Source: JAWOGN01 sp046496815 (GTDB taxonomy: Bacteria; Desulfobacterota; DSM-4660; Desulfatiglandales; Desulfatiglandaceae). From it: a stretch of DNA of 28,939 nucleotides. Below the pieces are notes generated by a model. That model saw only the letters and a program-made list of their open reading frames with translations. It was not told where the DNA came from and ran no database searches. The stretch spans positions 1 through 28,939 of the forward strand of contig JAWOGN010000264.1 of assembly GCA_046496815.1 (NCBI GenBank), in the 5' to 3' direction. This document shows positions 1-7,054 of this stretch, in pieces; the first letter of the stretch is position 1, and every line of letters starts with the position of its first letter. Made by a program: the position numbers and the translations under genes.

Positions 1-1595
1 GTCGGCATGCCCATGCCCAGCAAGAGACAGGTCATGGCCGTGAAGATGAGCATGAGGACCACGTTTCCCATGGACAGGGTGTCGATGAGGATGATGAATC
101 GTCCCACCATGCCGGTAATGGTCACCACACCCACGATGATTCCCGCCGTGGCCGTGGCCACACCCACGGCCACCATGTTCCTGGCCCCCCCGATCAAACC
201 GTCCCATACATCCCCGATACCCACGAGAAAGGCATTCCAGAGTGTGGCCTTCAAGTCCACGGACGGGTCCAGGGTGCCGGCCCGACGCTCCCTTCCCAGC
301 TTCAGAAATGCCATCACGGGTCGCTGGATGAGCATGATCACGACCACGGATTCCACGGCCAGGAGCGCGGCCATGATGGGGGATCGCCGCAAGACGACCA
401 GGTAGACGATCAGGACCCCCAGGGGGATAAGAAAATAGCACCCGCGGATAAACGTACTGAAAAACAGGGGGAGATCCTTTCTGGGGATGGCTTTGAGATT
501 GAGCTTGAGCGCTTCCATGTGCACCACGTAAAACAGGGCCATGTAGGAGATGAGGGCCGGAAGAACGGCCGCCCGAACCACGTCGATATACGGAATGCCC
601 AGGATCTCGGCCATGATGAAAGCGGCCGCGCCCATGATGGGCGGCATAAGTTGGCCGTTGGTGGAGGCCGCCACCTCCACGGCTGCTGCTTTGTAGCTGG
701 GCAAGCCCACTTTCTTCATGAGGGGGATGGTAAAGGTCCCGGTGGTAACCGTATTGGCGATGGACGAGCCGGACACCAGACCGGTCAGCCCCGATGCCAT
801 GACGGCAGCCTTGGCCGGCCCTCCTTTGAATGTCCCCAAAGCTGAAAAAGCCACGTCAATGAAATATTTTCCTCCCCCGGCCTTGTCGAGCAACGCGCCG
901 AAGAGGACGAACAGGAAGACAAAATCCGTTGAAACGCCCAGGGGCACCCCGAAGATGCCGGTCGTGGTCAGGTACATGTCGCTGATGATAAAGTCCAGCG
1001 GCACGCCCCGGTGTCGCAGGATTTCAGGCAGGTACGGTCCGATAATGGTGTAGCACAGGAAAAGGGCCGCGAGGATGGCCAGGGCGGGTCCCAGAGACCG
1101 CCTGGCGCCTTCCAGAAGGAGGACGATGAGGATGGTGCCAAGCACCATGTCCGCCGTGCTGGGCATGCCCTGCCGCCAGACCAGTTTATCGAAGTCCCAC
1201 CAGATGAACAGGGCGGCGCACACGGCTGCCAGGGCAAACAGGATATCCGAAAAAGGGATGCGGTTGACGATGGAACGTCTGCCGACAAAAGGAAATATTT
1301 TTTGGAGCCCTCTCACCCAGAACGGCGGGCTGTGCGCTTTATAGGCCGGATACACAAGAAAAGCCAGGCAGAGCGCAAAAGCCAGGTGCCAGGCCCGGGC
1401 GATGTGAGAGTCGATGGGTCGGTAGGCGATGTAAAGCTGGAATGCGGACCACCCCAGGCAAATCAGGGTGATGACCCAGGAAGCCGTCCGGCTCTTGGGA
1501 GTCCTGCCGCCGAGTTCGGCTTTGGCCAGGATTTCCTGTGCCGATGCTTCTTCGAGGTTTTTGTCTCGGTTGGTAGCGCTTGGTTTTGCACCCAT
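1..1595 (-). CDS. TRAP transporter permease, 4TM/12TM fusion (partial, 3' end beyond window)
   Basis: Open frame from an ATG at 1595 to the left edge without a stop, about 531 codons. It would be the fused small and large membrane subunits of a tripartite ATP-independent periplasmic (TRAP) transporter, using an ion gradient to import an organic anion delivered by the adjacent TAXI receptor. Translation gives many hydrophobic segments after a short polar N-terminus (MGAKPSATNRDKNLEE). DctM-type signatures include SGLTGLVSGSSIANTVTTG, the NGQLMPPIMGAAAF loop and LLLGMGMPT at the truncated end. A second in-frame ATG at 1601 sits too close to the GAGGCAGG ribosome site, so 1595 is preferred. An in-frame TGA just upstream limits the N-terminus. 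The substrate cannot be read from sequence. Family is confident; the C-terminal extension typical of these fusions lies outside the window. Confidence 0.9.
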   Translation of the reverse strand, partial: MGAKPSATNRDKNLEEASAQEILAKAELGGRTPKSRTASWVITLICLGWSAFQLYIAYRPIDSHIARAWHLAFALCLAFLVYPAYKAHSPPFWVRGLQKIFPFVGRRSIVNRIPFSDILFALAAVCAALFIWWDFDKLVWRQGMPSTADMVLGTILIVLLLEGARRSLGPALAILAALFLCYTIIGPYLPEILRHRGVPLDFIISDMYLTTTGIFGVPLGVSTDFVFLFVLFGALLDKAGGGKYFIDVAFSALGTFKGGPAKAAVMASGLTGLVSGSSIANTVTTGTFTIPLMKKVGLPSYKAAAVEVAASTNGQLMPPIMGAAAFIMAEILGIPYIDVVRAAVLPALISYMALFYVVHMEALKLNLKAIPRKDLPLFFSTFIRGCYFLIPLGVLIVYLVVLRRSPIMAALLAVESVVVIMLIQRPVMAFLKLGRERRAGTLDPSVDLKATLWNAFLVGIGDVWDGLIGGARNMVAVGVATATAGIIVGVVTITGMVGRFIILIDTLSMGNVVLMLIFTAMTCLLLGMGMP

Positions 1596-1710
1596 GGGCA
1601 TCCTGCCTCAACGGAAAAGGGTGAGTGGCTCGGCCGGATCACAGATGTTGGAAAGACAAGCGGCGCTTCCATACGAACGCCTCGGGCCGCCTGTCATCAG
1701 GGGAGTATCG

Positions 1711-1742
1711 AAAAAAAATGGGAAGGGGCGCTAAGGCCCCTT
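1711..1742 (-). terminator. Rho-independent-like terminator/attenuator between TAXI receptor and TRAP permease
   Basis: On the minus strand a perfect 7-bp stem (AAGGGGC / GCCCCTT, plus-strand arms 1723-1729 and 1736-1742) with a 6-nt loop is followed, after CCCA, by eight T residues (plus-strand A run at 1711-1718). It begins 8 nt after the stop codon of the receptor gene and lies 116 nt before the permease start. Partial termination here would give more binding protein than permease. The role is inferred; the hairpin and T-run are seen. Confidence 0.65.
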
Positions 1743-1750
1743 CGTGGCGG

Positions 1751-2710
1751 CTACATCCAGCCTTTTTCTTTGTAGTACTTGATCGCCCCGGGATGGAAGG
1801 GAGCGGACAAACCTTGCAGCATCTGTTTGGGCTCAAGGATCCGAAACGCCGCATGAGAGGCCTTCAGGTCATCCAAACGCTCGAAAACGGTTTTCACCAT
1901 GTCATAGACCACTTCATCGGACACCTTTTCGTGCGTGATTACCGTGGCCGTCACCGCGTAGGTGGGTACGTCATAATCCACGCCTTTGTAAGTCCCGGCG
2001 GGGATCTTGGTGTACACGTAGTACGGTTTTTCTTCGGCCAGTTTCTGGATATCCGGGTGATCCAGGGGGATCATGACGATATCCGTGGACTGGGCGGGCT
2101 CCTCGATGGCGGCGCTGGGGTTGCCCACCGTATAGAAAAAAGCATCGATCTTGCGGTCCACCAGGGCCCTCGAAGCCTCGTGCTGCTGCAACCCTTCGGC
2201 CATAATGTCCTTGTCCTTATCAATCCCGTAAATTTTCAGCACCTCCTCGGCATTAAAACGCTGGCCCGAGCCCGGGTTGCCGATGTTCACGCGCTTCCCC
2301 TTGATATCCGTAACCTTCTTGATCCCCGTGTCCTTGCGGGTTACGAGCATGACCGTCTCGGGGTGCATGCTGAACACGCTGCGCAGGTTTTTCACCGCTT
2401 TGCCTTCCCAATCCGCCAGGCCGTTAAATGCCTGGAAATTGCGGTCCGACTGGGCCACGCCGAAATCAAAGGTTTCCCGGATCATGGCATTGATGTTAAA
2501 CACCGATCCGCCTGTGGGCCTACCGACGTAGTTGTACTTGTCGCCCATGTTCTTGTTCATGATGTTGCTGATTTGAAGGGCCACTTGATAGTAGACCCCG
2601 ACAATGGATGCCCCGCCGAACAGGACGTCCGTCTTTGCAATGGCCTGCGGCGCAGATACAAAAATCGCCATAGCCACGGCTGCCACGATGAAAAGCTTTC
2701 CGAATTTCAT
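1751..2710 (-). CDS. TAXI family TRAP transporter solute-binding protein
   Basis: 319 aa periplasmic receptor that captures substrate for the adjacent TRAP permease. The N-terminus is a classic Sec signal (MKFGKLFIVAAVAMAIFV, then SAPQAIA) with likely cleavage before KTDVLFGGAS. Family features include the GGASIVGVYYQVA segment near the mature N-terminus, GRPTGGSVFNINAM, DFGVAQSD, a VNIGNPGSGQ motif and the later FYTVGNPSAA stretch. These match TAXI proteins (TRAP-associated extracytoplasmic immunogenic), whose better-known members bind glutamate, glutamine or related acids; the ligand here is unknown. The start is well supported by AAAGGAGG seven bases upstream of the ATG. A likely promoter lies about 190 bp upstream, leaving a long leader. 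The permease follows after 155 bp. Confidence 0.93.
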   Translation of the reverse strand: MKFGKLFIVAAVAMAIFVSAPQAIAKTDVLFGGASIVGVYYQVALQISNIMNKNMGDKYNYVGRPTGGSVFNINAMIRETFDFGVAQSDRNFQAFNGLADWEGKAVKNLRSVFSMHPETVMLVTRKDTGIKKVTDIKGKRVNIGNPGSGQRFNAEEVLKIYGIDKDKDIMAEGLQQHEASRALVDRKIDAFFYTVGNPSAAIEEPAQSTDIVMIPLDHPDIQKLAEEKPYYVYTKIPAGTYKGVDYDVPTYAVTATVITHEKVSDEVVYDMVKTVFERLDDLKASHAAFRILEPKQMLQGLSAPFHPGAIKYYKEKGWM

Positions 2711-2896
2711 AATTACCTCCTTTTAGGTAGTTTGGGTTGACGGCTATAGGATTCCGACCGTGCACTTGAAACCGGTTTTGAATCCCTCCCTATTTCATAA
2801 ACCTTTCGGAAATTCCTCTGTCGAAAATAAACGTGCTTCGATGCGTCGGGATTTCCTGCCTCGCCCGTGAATGCGCGAAACGAGTATGTTTTCACC

Positions 2897-2923
2897 ATAA
2901 TACAATCGGCACCGTGAAGTCAA
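2897..2923 (-). promoter_or_regulatory. Putative sigma-70-type promoter for the TAXI/TRAP operon
   Basis: Minus-strand TTGACT (plus 2918-2923) and TATTAT (plus 2897-2902) are separated by 15 bp, slightly short of the ideal 17. An imperfect palindrome (CACCGTG near 2911-2917 and CACGGCGTG near 2927-2936, read on the plus strand) spans the -35 region and could be an operator. Predicted transcription would start near 2890, giving a leader of about 180 nt. The boxes are seen; promoter function is inferred. Confidence 0.4.
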
Positions 2924-3146
2924 CCGGCACGGCGTGAAAAAAAACAGAAACCGGATCGGTTATGTCAAGGGATAAGGTGGGTGATGCGGATGAAATTCGC
3001 TTTTTCATCCGTCGTTTCAAAGCCTTCTTCTGATAGCGATGGAAAAATGAGCAGATCATGAACGGGCGCGGAGAAGAAATGAAACAGATTTTTATAGAAT
3101 TTTTCAAAAATATACTTATAATAAATGATTACAAATTTTACAAAAG

Positions 3147-3258
3147 GTCGTCACTCCGGTGTAAATGAGCGTCCAGGTTCTTCTTAACCCGATGATAACA
3201 CTGGATTCCAATCGAAGATTCCGTTTGCATCGGGGCGTTCGCCGGAATGACGGAAAAG
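3147..3258. repeat. Dispersed palindromic repeat, copy A (degenerate)
   Basis: Starts GTCGTCACTCCGGTG and ends GCCGGAATGACGGAAAAG. The same beginning and end, and a middle containing CTTCTTAACC and CTGGATTCC, recur in the two tandem copies at 24206-24431. In this copy the first hairpin arm has decayed. It sits in the upstream region of ftsH. Similar 'CCGGAATGAC' elements are common in deltaproteobacterial intergenic DNA. Confidence 0.6.
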
Positions 3259-3344
3259 GGTGATTTCCAACTTTTTTGAGCTCATCAAAGGGTGCGCCTG
3301 CTCTTAGATCCAGCCGGATTTTGTCCGTTCTTTTCCTCTCATAT

Positions 3345-3390
3345 CGCCAGGGTGGACGGAATTTCCAACGCTTCCGCATTCACCCTGGCG
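3345..3390 (+). promoter_or_regulatory. Inverted repeat in the ftsH leader
   Basis: CGCCAGGGTG at 3345-3354 is perfectly complementary to CACCCTGGCG at 3381-3390, with a 26-nt loop. It ends 48 nt before the ftsH start. As RNA it could form a leader hairpin; as DNA it could be a protein site. There is no T-run directly after it, so it is not a standard terminator. Confidence 0.4.
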
Positions 3391-3438
3391 GTTTAAATTT
3401 GTCAGGCGTTGAGAAAACAACATGGAGGGTATTGTAAA

Positions 3439-5256
3439 TTGAACCCATTTTATAAGAACTTGGCTCTCTGGCTCGTAATCAGCCTGATGATGGTGATGCT
3501 CTTCCAGATCTTTAAACAACCAACCCGGACCAGCACCGCCGTCAGCTACAGTGACTTTCTCAGTATGGTAGAAAGCGGCAGCGTCAGCGATATCACCATT
3601 CAGGGTGACCACCTAACGGGGATGTCTGCGCAAGGGCCGTTTAAGACATTTGCCCCAAAAGACCCTGAGCTCATTCGACTGTTAAGGAGCAAGGGGGTCA
3701 GGATATCGGCAAAACCGGAGGAAGATTCCTCGTGGTTTCAAGTGTTTCTCTCCTGGGTCCCCATGTTGTTACTCATTGGGGTGTGGATATTTTTTATGCG
3801 GCAAATGCAGGTGGGCGGTGGAAAAGCACTCTCTTTTGGGAAAAGTCGGGCCCGGCTGATGAGCGATTCTCAAGAGAAAGTGACGTTTGAGGACGTGGCG
3901 GGCATCGAGGAGGCCAAGGAGGAATTGGAAGAGATCGTTGAGTTTCTCCGGGATCCGAAGAAGTTCACCCGTCTTGGGGGCCGGATTCCGAAAGGCGTGC
4001 TTCTGGTGGGCTCACCCGGCACAGGAAAGACGCTGCTGGCCAGGGCCATCGCGGGCGAAGCCGGTGTTCCTTTTTTCAGCATCAGCGGATCGGATTTTGT
4101 GGAAATGTTTGTGGGGGTCGGCGCATCCAGGGTCAGAGATTTATTTGTCCAAGGCAAGAAAAATGCGCCCTGTATCATATTTATTGACGAAATCGACGCA
4201 GTGGGGCGACATCGTGGCGCAGGATTGGGCGGTGGACATGATGAGCGGGAACAGACGCTGAATCAGCTGCTGGTTGAAATGGACGGCTTTGAGTCCAACG
4301 AAGGGGTGATTCTGATATCCGCCACCAACCGGCCGGATGTACTGGATCCGGCCTTGCTGCGGCCCGGTCGATTCGATCGGCAGGTTTTGGTACCGGTTCC
4401 GGATCTCAAGGGTCGGGAAGGTATCCTGAAGGTTCACCTCAAGAAGAAAGTCGTGGCGGATGATCTGGACATGACGGTGTTGGCCCGCGGAACCCCCGGT
4501 TTTACGGGCGCCGACATTGAAAACATGGTCAATGAAGCCGCGCTTATGGCAGCCAGACGGGGCAAAGACAAGGTGGACATGGCTGATTTTGAGGACGCCA
4601 AAGACAAAGTGCTGATGGGCACGGAACGGAAAAGCATGATCATCAGCGATGCGGAGAAGAAGATCACCGCCTTTCATGAATCGGGACATACGTTGGTGGC
4701 TAAACTTCTCCCGGACGCGGATCCCATTCACAAGGTGACGATCATTCCGCGGGGGCGAGCCCTGGGATTGACCCAGCAGCTCCCCCTGGACGAAAAACAT
4801 ACCTATCCGAAAGAGTATCTGCTCAATAATATTGCCATCTTGATGGGCGGCAGGGCCGCCGAAGAAATCGTGCTCAAGAGCCAAACAACCGGTGCGGGAA
4901 ACGATATCGAAAGGGCTACGGAGCTTGCCCGAAAGATGGTCTGTGATTACGGGATGAGTGAGGACCTCGGTCCGCTCACCTTCGGCAAGAGTGAGGAGCA
5001 GATTTTTTTGGGCAGGGAGATTGCCCAGCATCGGGATTATAGTGAATTAACCGCCCAAAGAATTGATGAAGCGGTCAAGGGTATCGTCACCGGCGCGTAT
5101 GACAAGACCCGGCAGTTAATCGGCGACAATTTGGAGACGCTGCACAAGATGGCCGGTGCACTGCTGGAAAAAGAGACGCTGACCAGTAAAGACATTGACG
5201 AAATAATGGCCGGTGCGAATGCCGAACCCGAAGTCGGGGCAGCTCCGGCGTCATAA
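3439..5256 (+). CDS. ftsH: ATP-dependent zinc metalloprotease FtsH
   Basis: 605 aa inner-membrane AAA+ protease that degrades misassembled membrane proteins and regulatory proteins. Two N-terminal membrane helices (about residues 6-24 and 104-120) flank a periplasmic domain. The AAA module has Walker A GSPGTGKT (191-198), Walker B CIIFIDEID (about 245-253) and the second region of homology RPGRFDRQ (308-315). The protease has the zinc motif HESGH (413-417) and the third ligand Asp near 489. The common forms are GPPGTGKT and HEAGH, so this copy differs by one residue in each. Start: TTG at 3439, giving LNPFYKNLALW, with GGAGGGT eight bases upstream; a start at 3409 would add ten unconserved residues. 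folP follows 16 bp later, as in many Proteobacteria. Confidence 0.97.
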   Translation: MNPFYKNLALWLVISLMMVMLFQIFKQPTRTSTAVSYSDFLSMVESGSVSDITIQGDHLTGMSAQGPFKTFAPKDPELIRLLRSKGVRISAKPEEDSSWFQVFLSWVPMLLLIGVWIFFMRQMQVGGGKALSFGKSRARLMSDSQEKVTFEDVAGIEEAKEELEEIVEFLRDPKKFTRLGGRIPKGVLLVGSPGTGKTLLARAIAGEAGVPFFSISGSDFVEMFVGVGASRVRDLFVQGKKNAPCIIFIDEIDAVGRHRGAGLGGGHDEREQTLNQLLVEMDGFESNEGVILISATNRPDVLDPALLRPGRFDRQVLVPVPDLKGREGILKVHLKKKVVADDLDMTVLARGTPGFTGADIENMVNEAALMAARRGKDKVDMADFEDAKDKVLMGTERKSMIISDAEKKITAFHESGHTLVAKLLPDADPIHKVTIIPRGRALGLTQQLPLDEKHTYPKEYLLNNIAILMGGRAAEEIVLKSQTTGAGNDIERATELARKMVCDYGMSEDLGPLTFGKSEEQIFLGREIAQHRDYSELTAQRIDEAVKGIVTGAYDKTRQLIGDNLETLHKMAGALLEKETLTSKDIDEIMAGANAEPEVGAAPAS

Positions 5257-5272
5257 CGGGGGAGCGCGGGAT

Positions 5273-6121
5273 TTGTCTTACCTTCTGAAGTGGTCTGATT
5301 ATGTTCTGAATCTGGACACCCGGAGCCATGTGATGGGTGTTTTGAACGTTACCCCCGACTCGTTTTCCGATGGAGGCAAATATTTCGATCCGGAGAAGGC
5401 GATCGCGCACGGGTTCTCGATGGCTCAGGCGGGGGCCGACATGATCGATGTCGGGGGGGAATCCGCGCGACCGTATTCGCGAAGGATTTCCATCCGGGAG
5501 GAAATAGACCGGGTGGTACCGGTTATCGAGACACTCAAAAATGCGCTTTCCATCCCCATCAGCATCGATACCTGCAAAATGGCAGTGGCGCAGGCGGCCC
5601 TGGAGGCCGGAGCATCGATTATAAATGATATCACTGCATTGCGATATGATCCCCGAATGGCCGGCTTTGCCGCGGAGGCGGGAGTTCCCTTGATCCTCAT
5701 GCACATGCGGGGGACACCTGAGAACATGCAAAAAAACCCCGCCTACGAGAATCTTATCTCCGAAATCATCGGTTTTCTCAAAGATGCAATCGACCGGTCG
5801 GTGCGTGCCGGAATCAAGCGGGAACAGGTGCTCGTAGACCCCGGGATCGGGTTTGGAAAAACATTTGATGATAATCTTGAAATCATCAAGCAATTATGCC
5901 GATTCAAGGTCCTTCAAAGGCCGATTGTATTGGGAACATCCAACAAAGCCTTTATCGGTCATATCTTGAAAAAGGAGGCGCACGAGCGCGACACGGGAAC
6001 CATGGCGACGGTGGCCGCCGGGGTGATGAACGGCGCCCATATTGTGAGAGTGCACCATGTTGCCAAGGCGGTGGAGACCGTCAGAATCGTCGATGCCATC
6101 CAAAGGGGGCGTGTGATTTGA
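5273..6121 (+). CDS. folP: Dihydropteroate synthase
   Basis: 282 aa enzyme that joins 6-hydroxymethyl-dihydropterin diphosphate to p-aminobenzoate in folate synthesis; target of sulfonamides. It shows the family blocks in order: MGVLNVTPDSFSDGG (about 21-35), DVGGESARP (about 60-68), SIDT, IINDITA, MHMRGTP, DPGIGFGKT, GTSNKAFIG and a final RVHH. Two blocks deviate: the usual ESTRP loop is ESARP, and the usual SRK of the SRKxFIG block is SNK. Start: TTG at 5273 (LSYLLKW) with GGGGGAG eight bases upstream; a longer frame from 5213 would overlap ftsH by 44 bp and adds no conserved residues. The ftsH-folP order supports co-transcription. Confidence 0.95.
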   Translation: MSYLLKWSDYVLNLDTRSHVMGVLNVTPDSFSDGGKYFDPEKAIAHGFSMAQAGADMIDVGGESARPYSRRISIREEIDRVVPVIETLKNALSIPISIDTCKMAVAQAALEAGASIINDITALRYDPRMAGFAAEAGVPLILMHMRGTPENMQKNPAYENLISEIIGFLKDAIDRSVRAGIKREQVLVDPGIGFGKTFDDNLEIIKQLCRFKVLQRPIVLGTSNKAFIGHILKKEAHERDTGTMATVAAGVMNGAHIVRVHHVAKAVETVRIVDAIQRGRVI

Positions 6122-6225
6122 ACCTGGAACCGATCCGTTTCGGCGAAAATCAGTTTGAGAGCACGGGCGAACTCCGGACAATGGTCGACAGACGCAAAGA
6201 GGGGGAAGATGTTATTCTGTATTGA
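6118..6225 (+). CDS. Possible 35-aa micro-ORF bridging folP and coaX
   Basis: A TTG at 6118 overlaps the folP stop codon, has GGGGG about eight bases upstream, and opens a 35-codon frame that ends 17 bases inside coaX. The peptide (LNLEPIRFGENQFESTG...) matches no family I recognise. It accounts for the otherwise empty 87-bp folP-coaX gap and might act in translational coupling. It may equally be chance. Confidence 0.25.
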   Translation: MNLEPIRFGENQFESTGELRTMVDRRKEGEDVILY

Positions 6226-7000
6226 TGTGGGAAATACGAATATCGTACTCGGTGTGACCCAAGAGAATCGCATTCTTTACCACTGGAGAATCCGAACGGA
6301 AAAGGATGTCACGGCGGATGAACTCGGAATTCTTGTGACCAACCTTTTCCAGTCGGCCGGATTGAAGCTGAATGATATCAAAAACATAATTCTATCGTGT
6401 GTCGTACCGACTTTGCTGAACACCATTGATGAGTTTTCCCATCGGTATTTTAACGTATCCCCGATGGTCGTCGACGCCGAGCTCTATACCGGCATGCCGA
6501 TCCTCATAGACAATGTGAAGGAAGTGGGCGCCGACCGAATTGTCAATGCGGTGGGTGCATATGAAAAATATCGCAAGGCACTGGTTGCCGTGGATTTCGG
6601 CACGGCCACGACATTTGACTACATATCCGAGGAAGGTGCTTACATGGGCGGCGCCATTGCGCCCGGCGTCCTGATCTCCTGCGAAGCGCTTTTTCAAAAG
6701 GCTTCCAAGCTTCCGAGGGTAGAGATTTTTGCGCGGCCCAAGAGCGTGATCGGCAAGGATACAATCAGCAGCATGAACGTGGGCATCGTATACGGATACG
6801 CCGGCCTGGTGGATGGGATCGTCAATCGAATGAAGGCGGCGTCCGGAGGTGACCTGACCGTCGTGGCAACGGGGGGGCTTGCGCCGCTCATTTGCGATGT
6901 CTCGGCAACGATCGATCACGTGGAGGAGTTCCTGACCCTGGACGGCCTAATGATCATTTTCTCGAAAAATCAGGCCCGGTTTAGCAGCGCTCGGGAATAG
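6209..7000 (+). CDS. coaX: Type III pantothenate kinase
   Basis: 263 aa enzyme that phosphorylates pantothenate, the first step of coenzyme A synthesis. Type III enzymes have an ASKHA fold, depend on a monovalent cation and are insensitive to CoA feedback. Visible motifs are the phosphate-1 loop CIDVGNTN (4-11), the pantothenate/catalytic segment GADR (107-110), VDFGTATTFDYIS (128-140) and GGAIAPG (147-153). Start: ATG 6209, immediately before LFCIDVGNTN, with AGAGGGGGAAG upstream. A longer frame from 6155 adds an unconserved basic N-terminus. It sits 87 bp after folP and likely shares its transcript. No birA gene precedes it, although that pairing is common elsewhere. Confidence 0.95.
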   Translation: MLFCIDVGNTNIVLGVTQENRILYHWRIRTEKDVTADELGILVTNLFQSAGLKLNDIKNIILSCVVPTLLNTIDEFSHRYFNVSPMVVDAELYTGMPILIDNVKEVGADRIVNAVGAYEKYRKALVAVDFGTATTFDYISEEGAYMGGAIAPGVLISCEALFQKASKLPRVEIFARPKSVIGKDTISSMNVGIVYGYAGLVDGIVNRMKAASGGDLTVVATGGLAPLICDVSATIDHVEEFLTLDGLMIIFSKNQARFSSARE

Positions 7001-7054
7001 GGAACGATTTATAAACATGGGCAAGAGGAAAGATCCATCGAAAGCGTAGGCGTT

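Larger units (their letters stand above)
2711..3438. other. Divergent intergenic region between TAXI receptor gene and ftsH
   Basis: 728 bp without a convincing gene. From left to right it holds the leader and promoter of the TAXI operon (to about 2923), an AT-rich stretch with a consensus-like TATAAT at 3117-3122 but no good -35 box, a copy of the dispersed palindromic repeat (3147-3258), and a 10-bp perfect inverted repeat (3345-3390) just before ftsH. The short minus-strand frames here show no recognisable protein features. Confidence 0.6.

Noticed and set aside
1011..2740. Long plus-strand frames (254 and 371 codons) opposite the TRAP/TAXI genes
   Set aside because: They lie antisense to genes with clear family motifs and a strong ribosome site, and their translations lack recognisable domains.
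3117..3122. TATAAT as an ftsH promoter
   Set aside because: Consensus -10 sequence in an AT-rich stretch, but no acceptable -35 box at 16-18 bp, and it is over 300 bp from the gene; not called as a feature.
4141..5031. 296-codon minus-strand frame opposite ftsH
   Set aside because: Antisense shadow of a highly conserved gene; the translation is rich in His/Pro/Arg with no domain.
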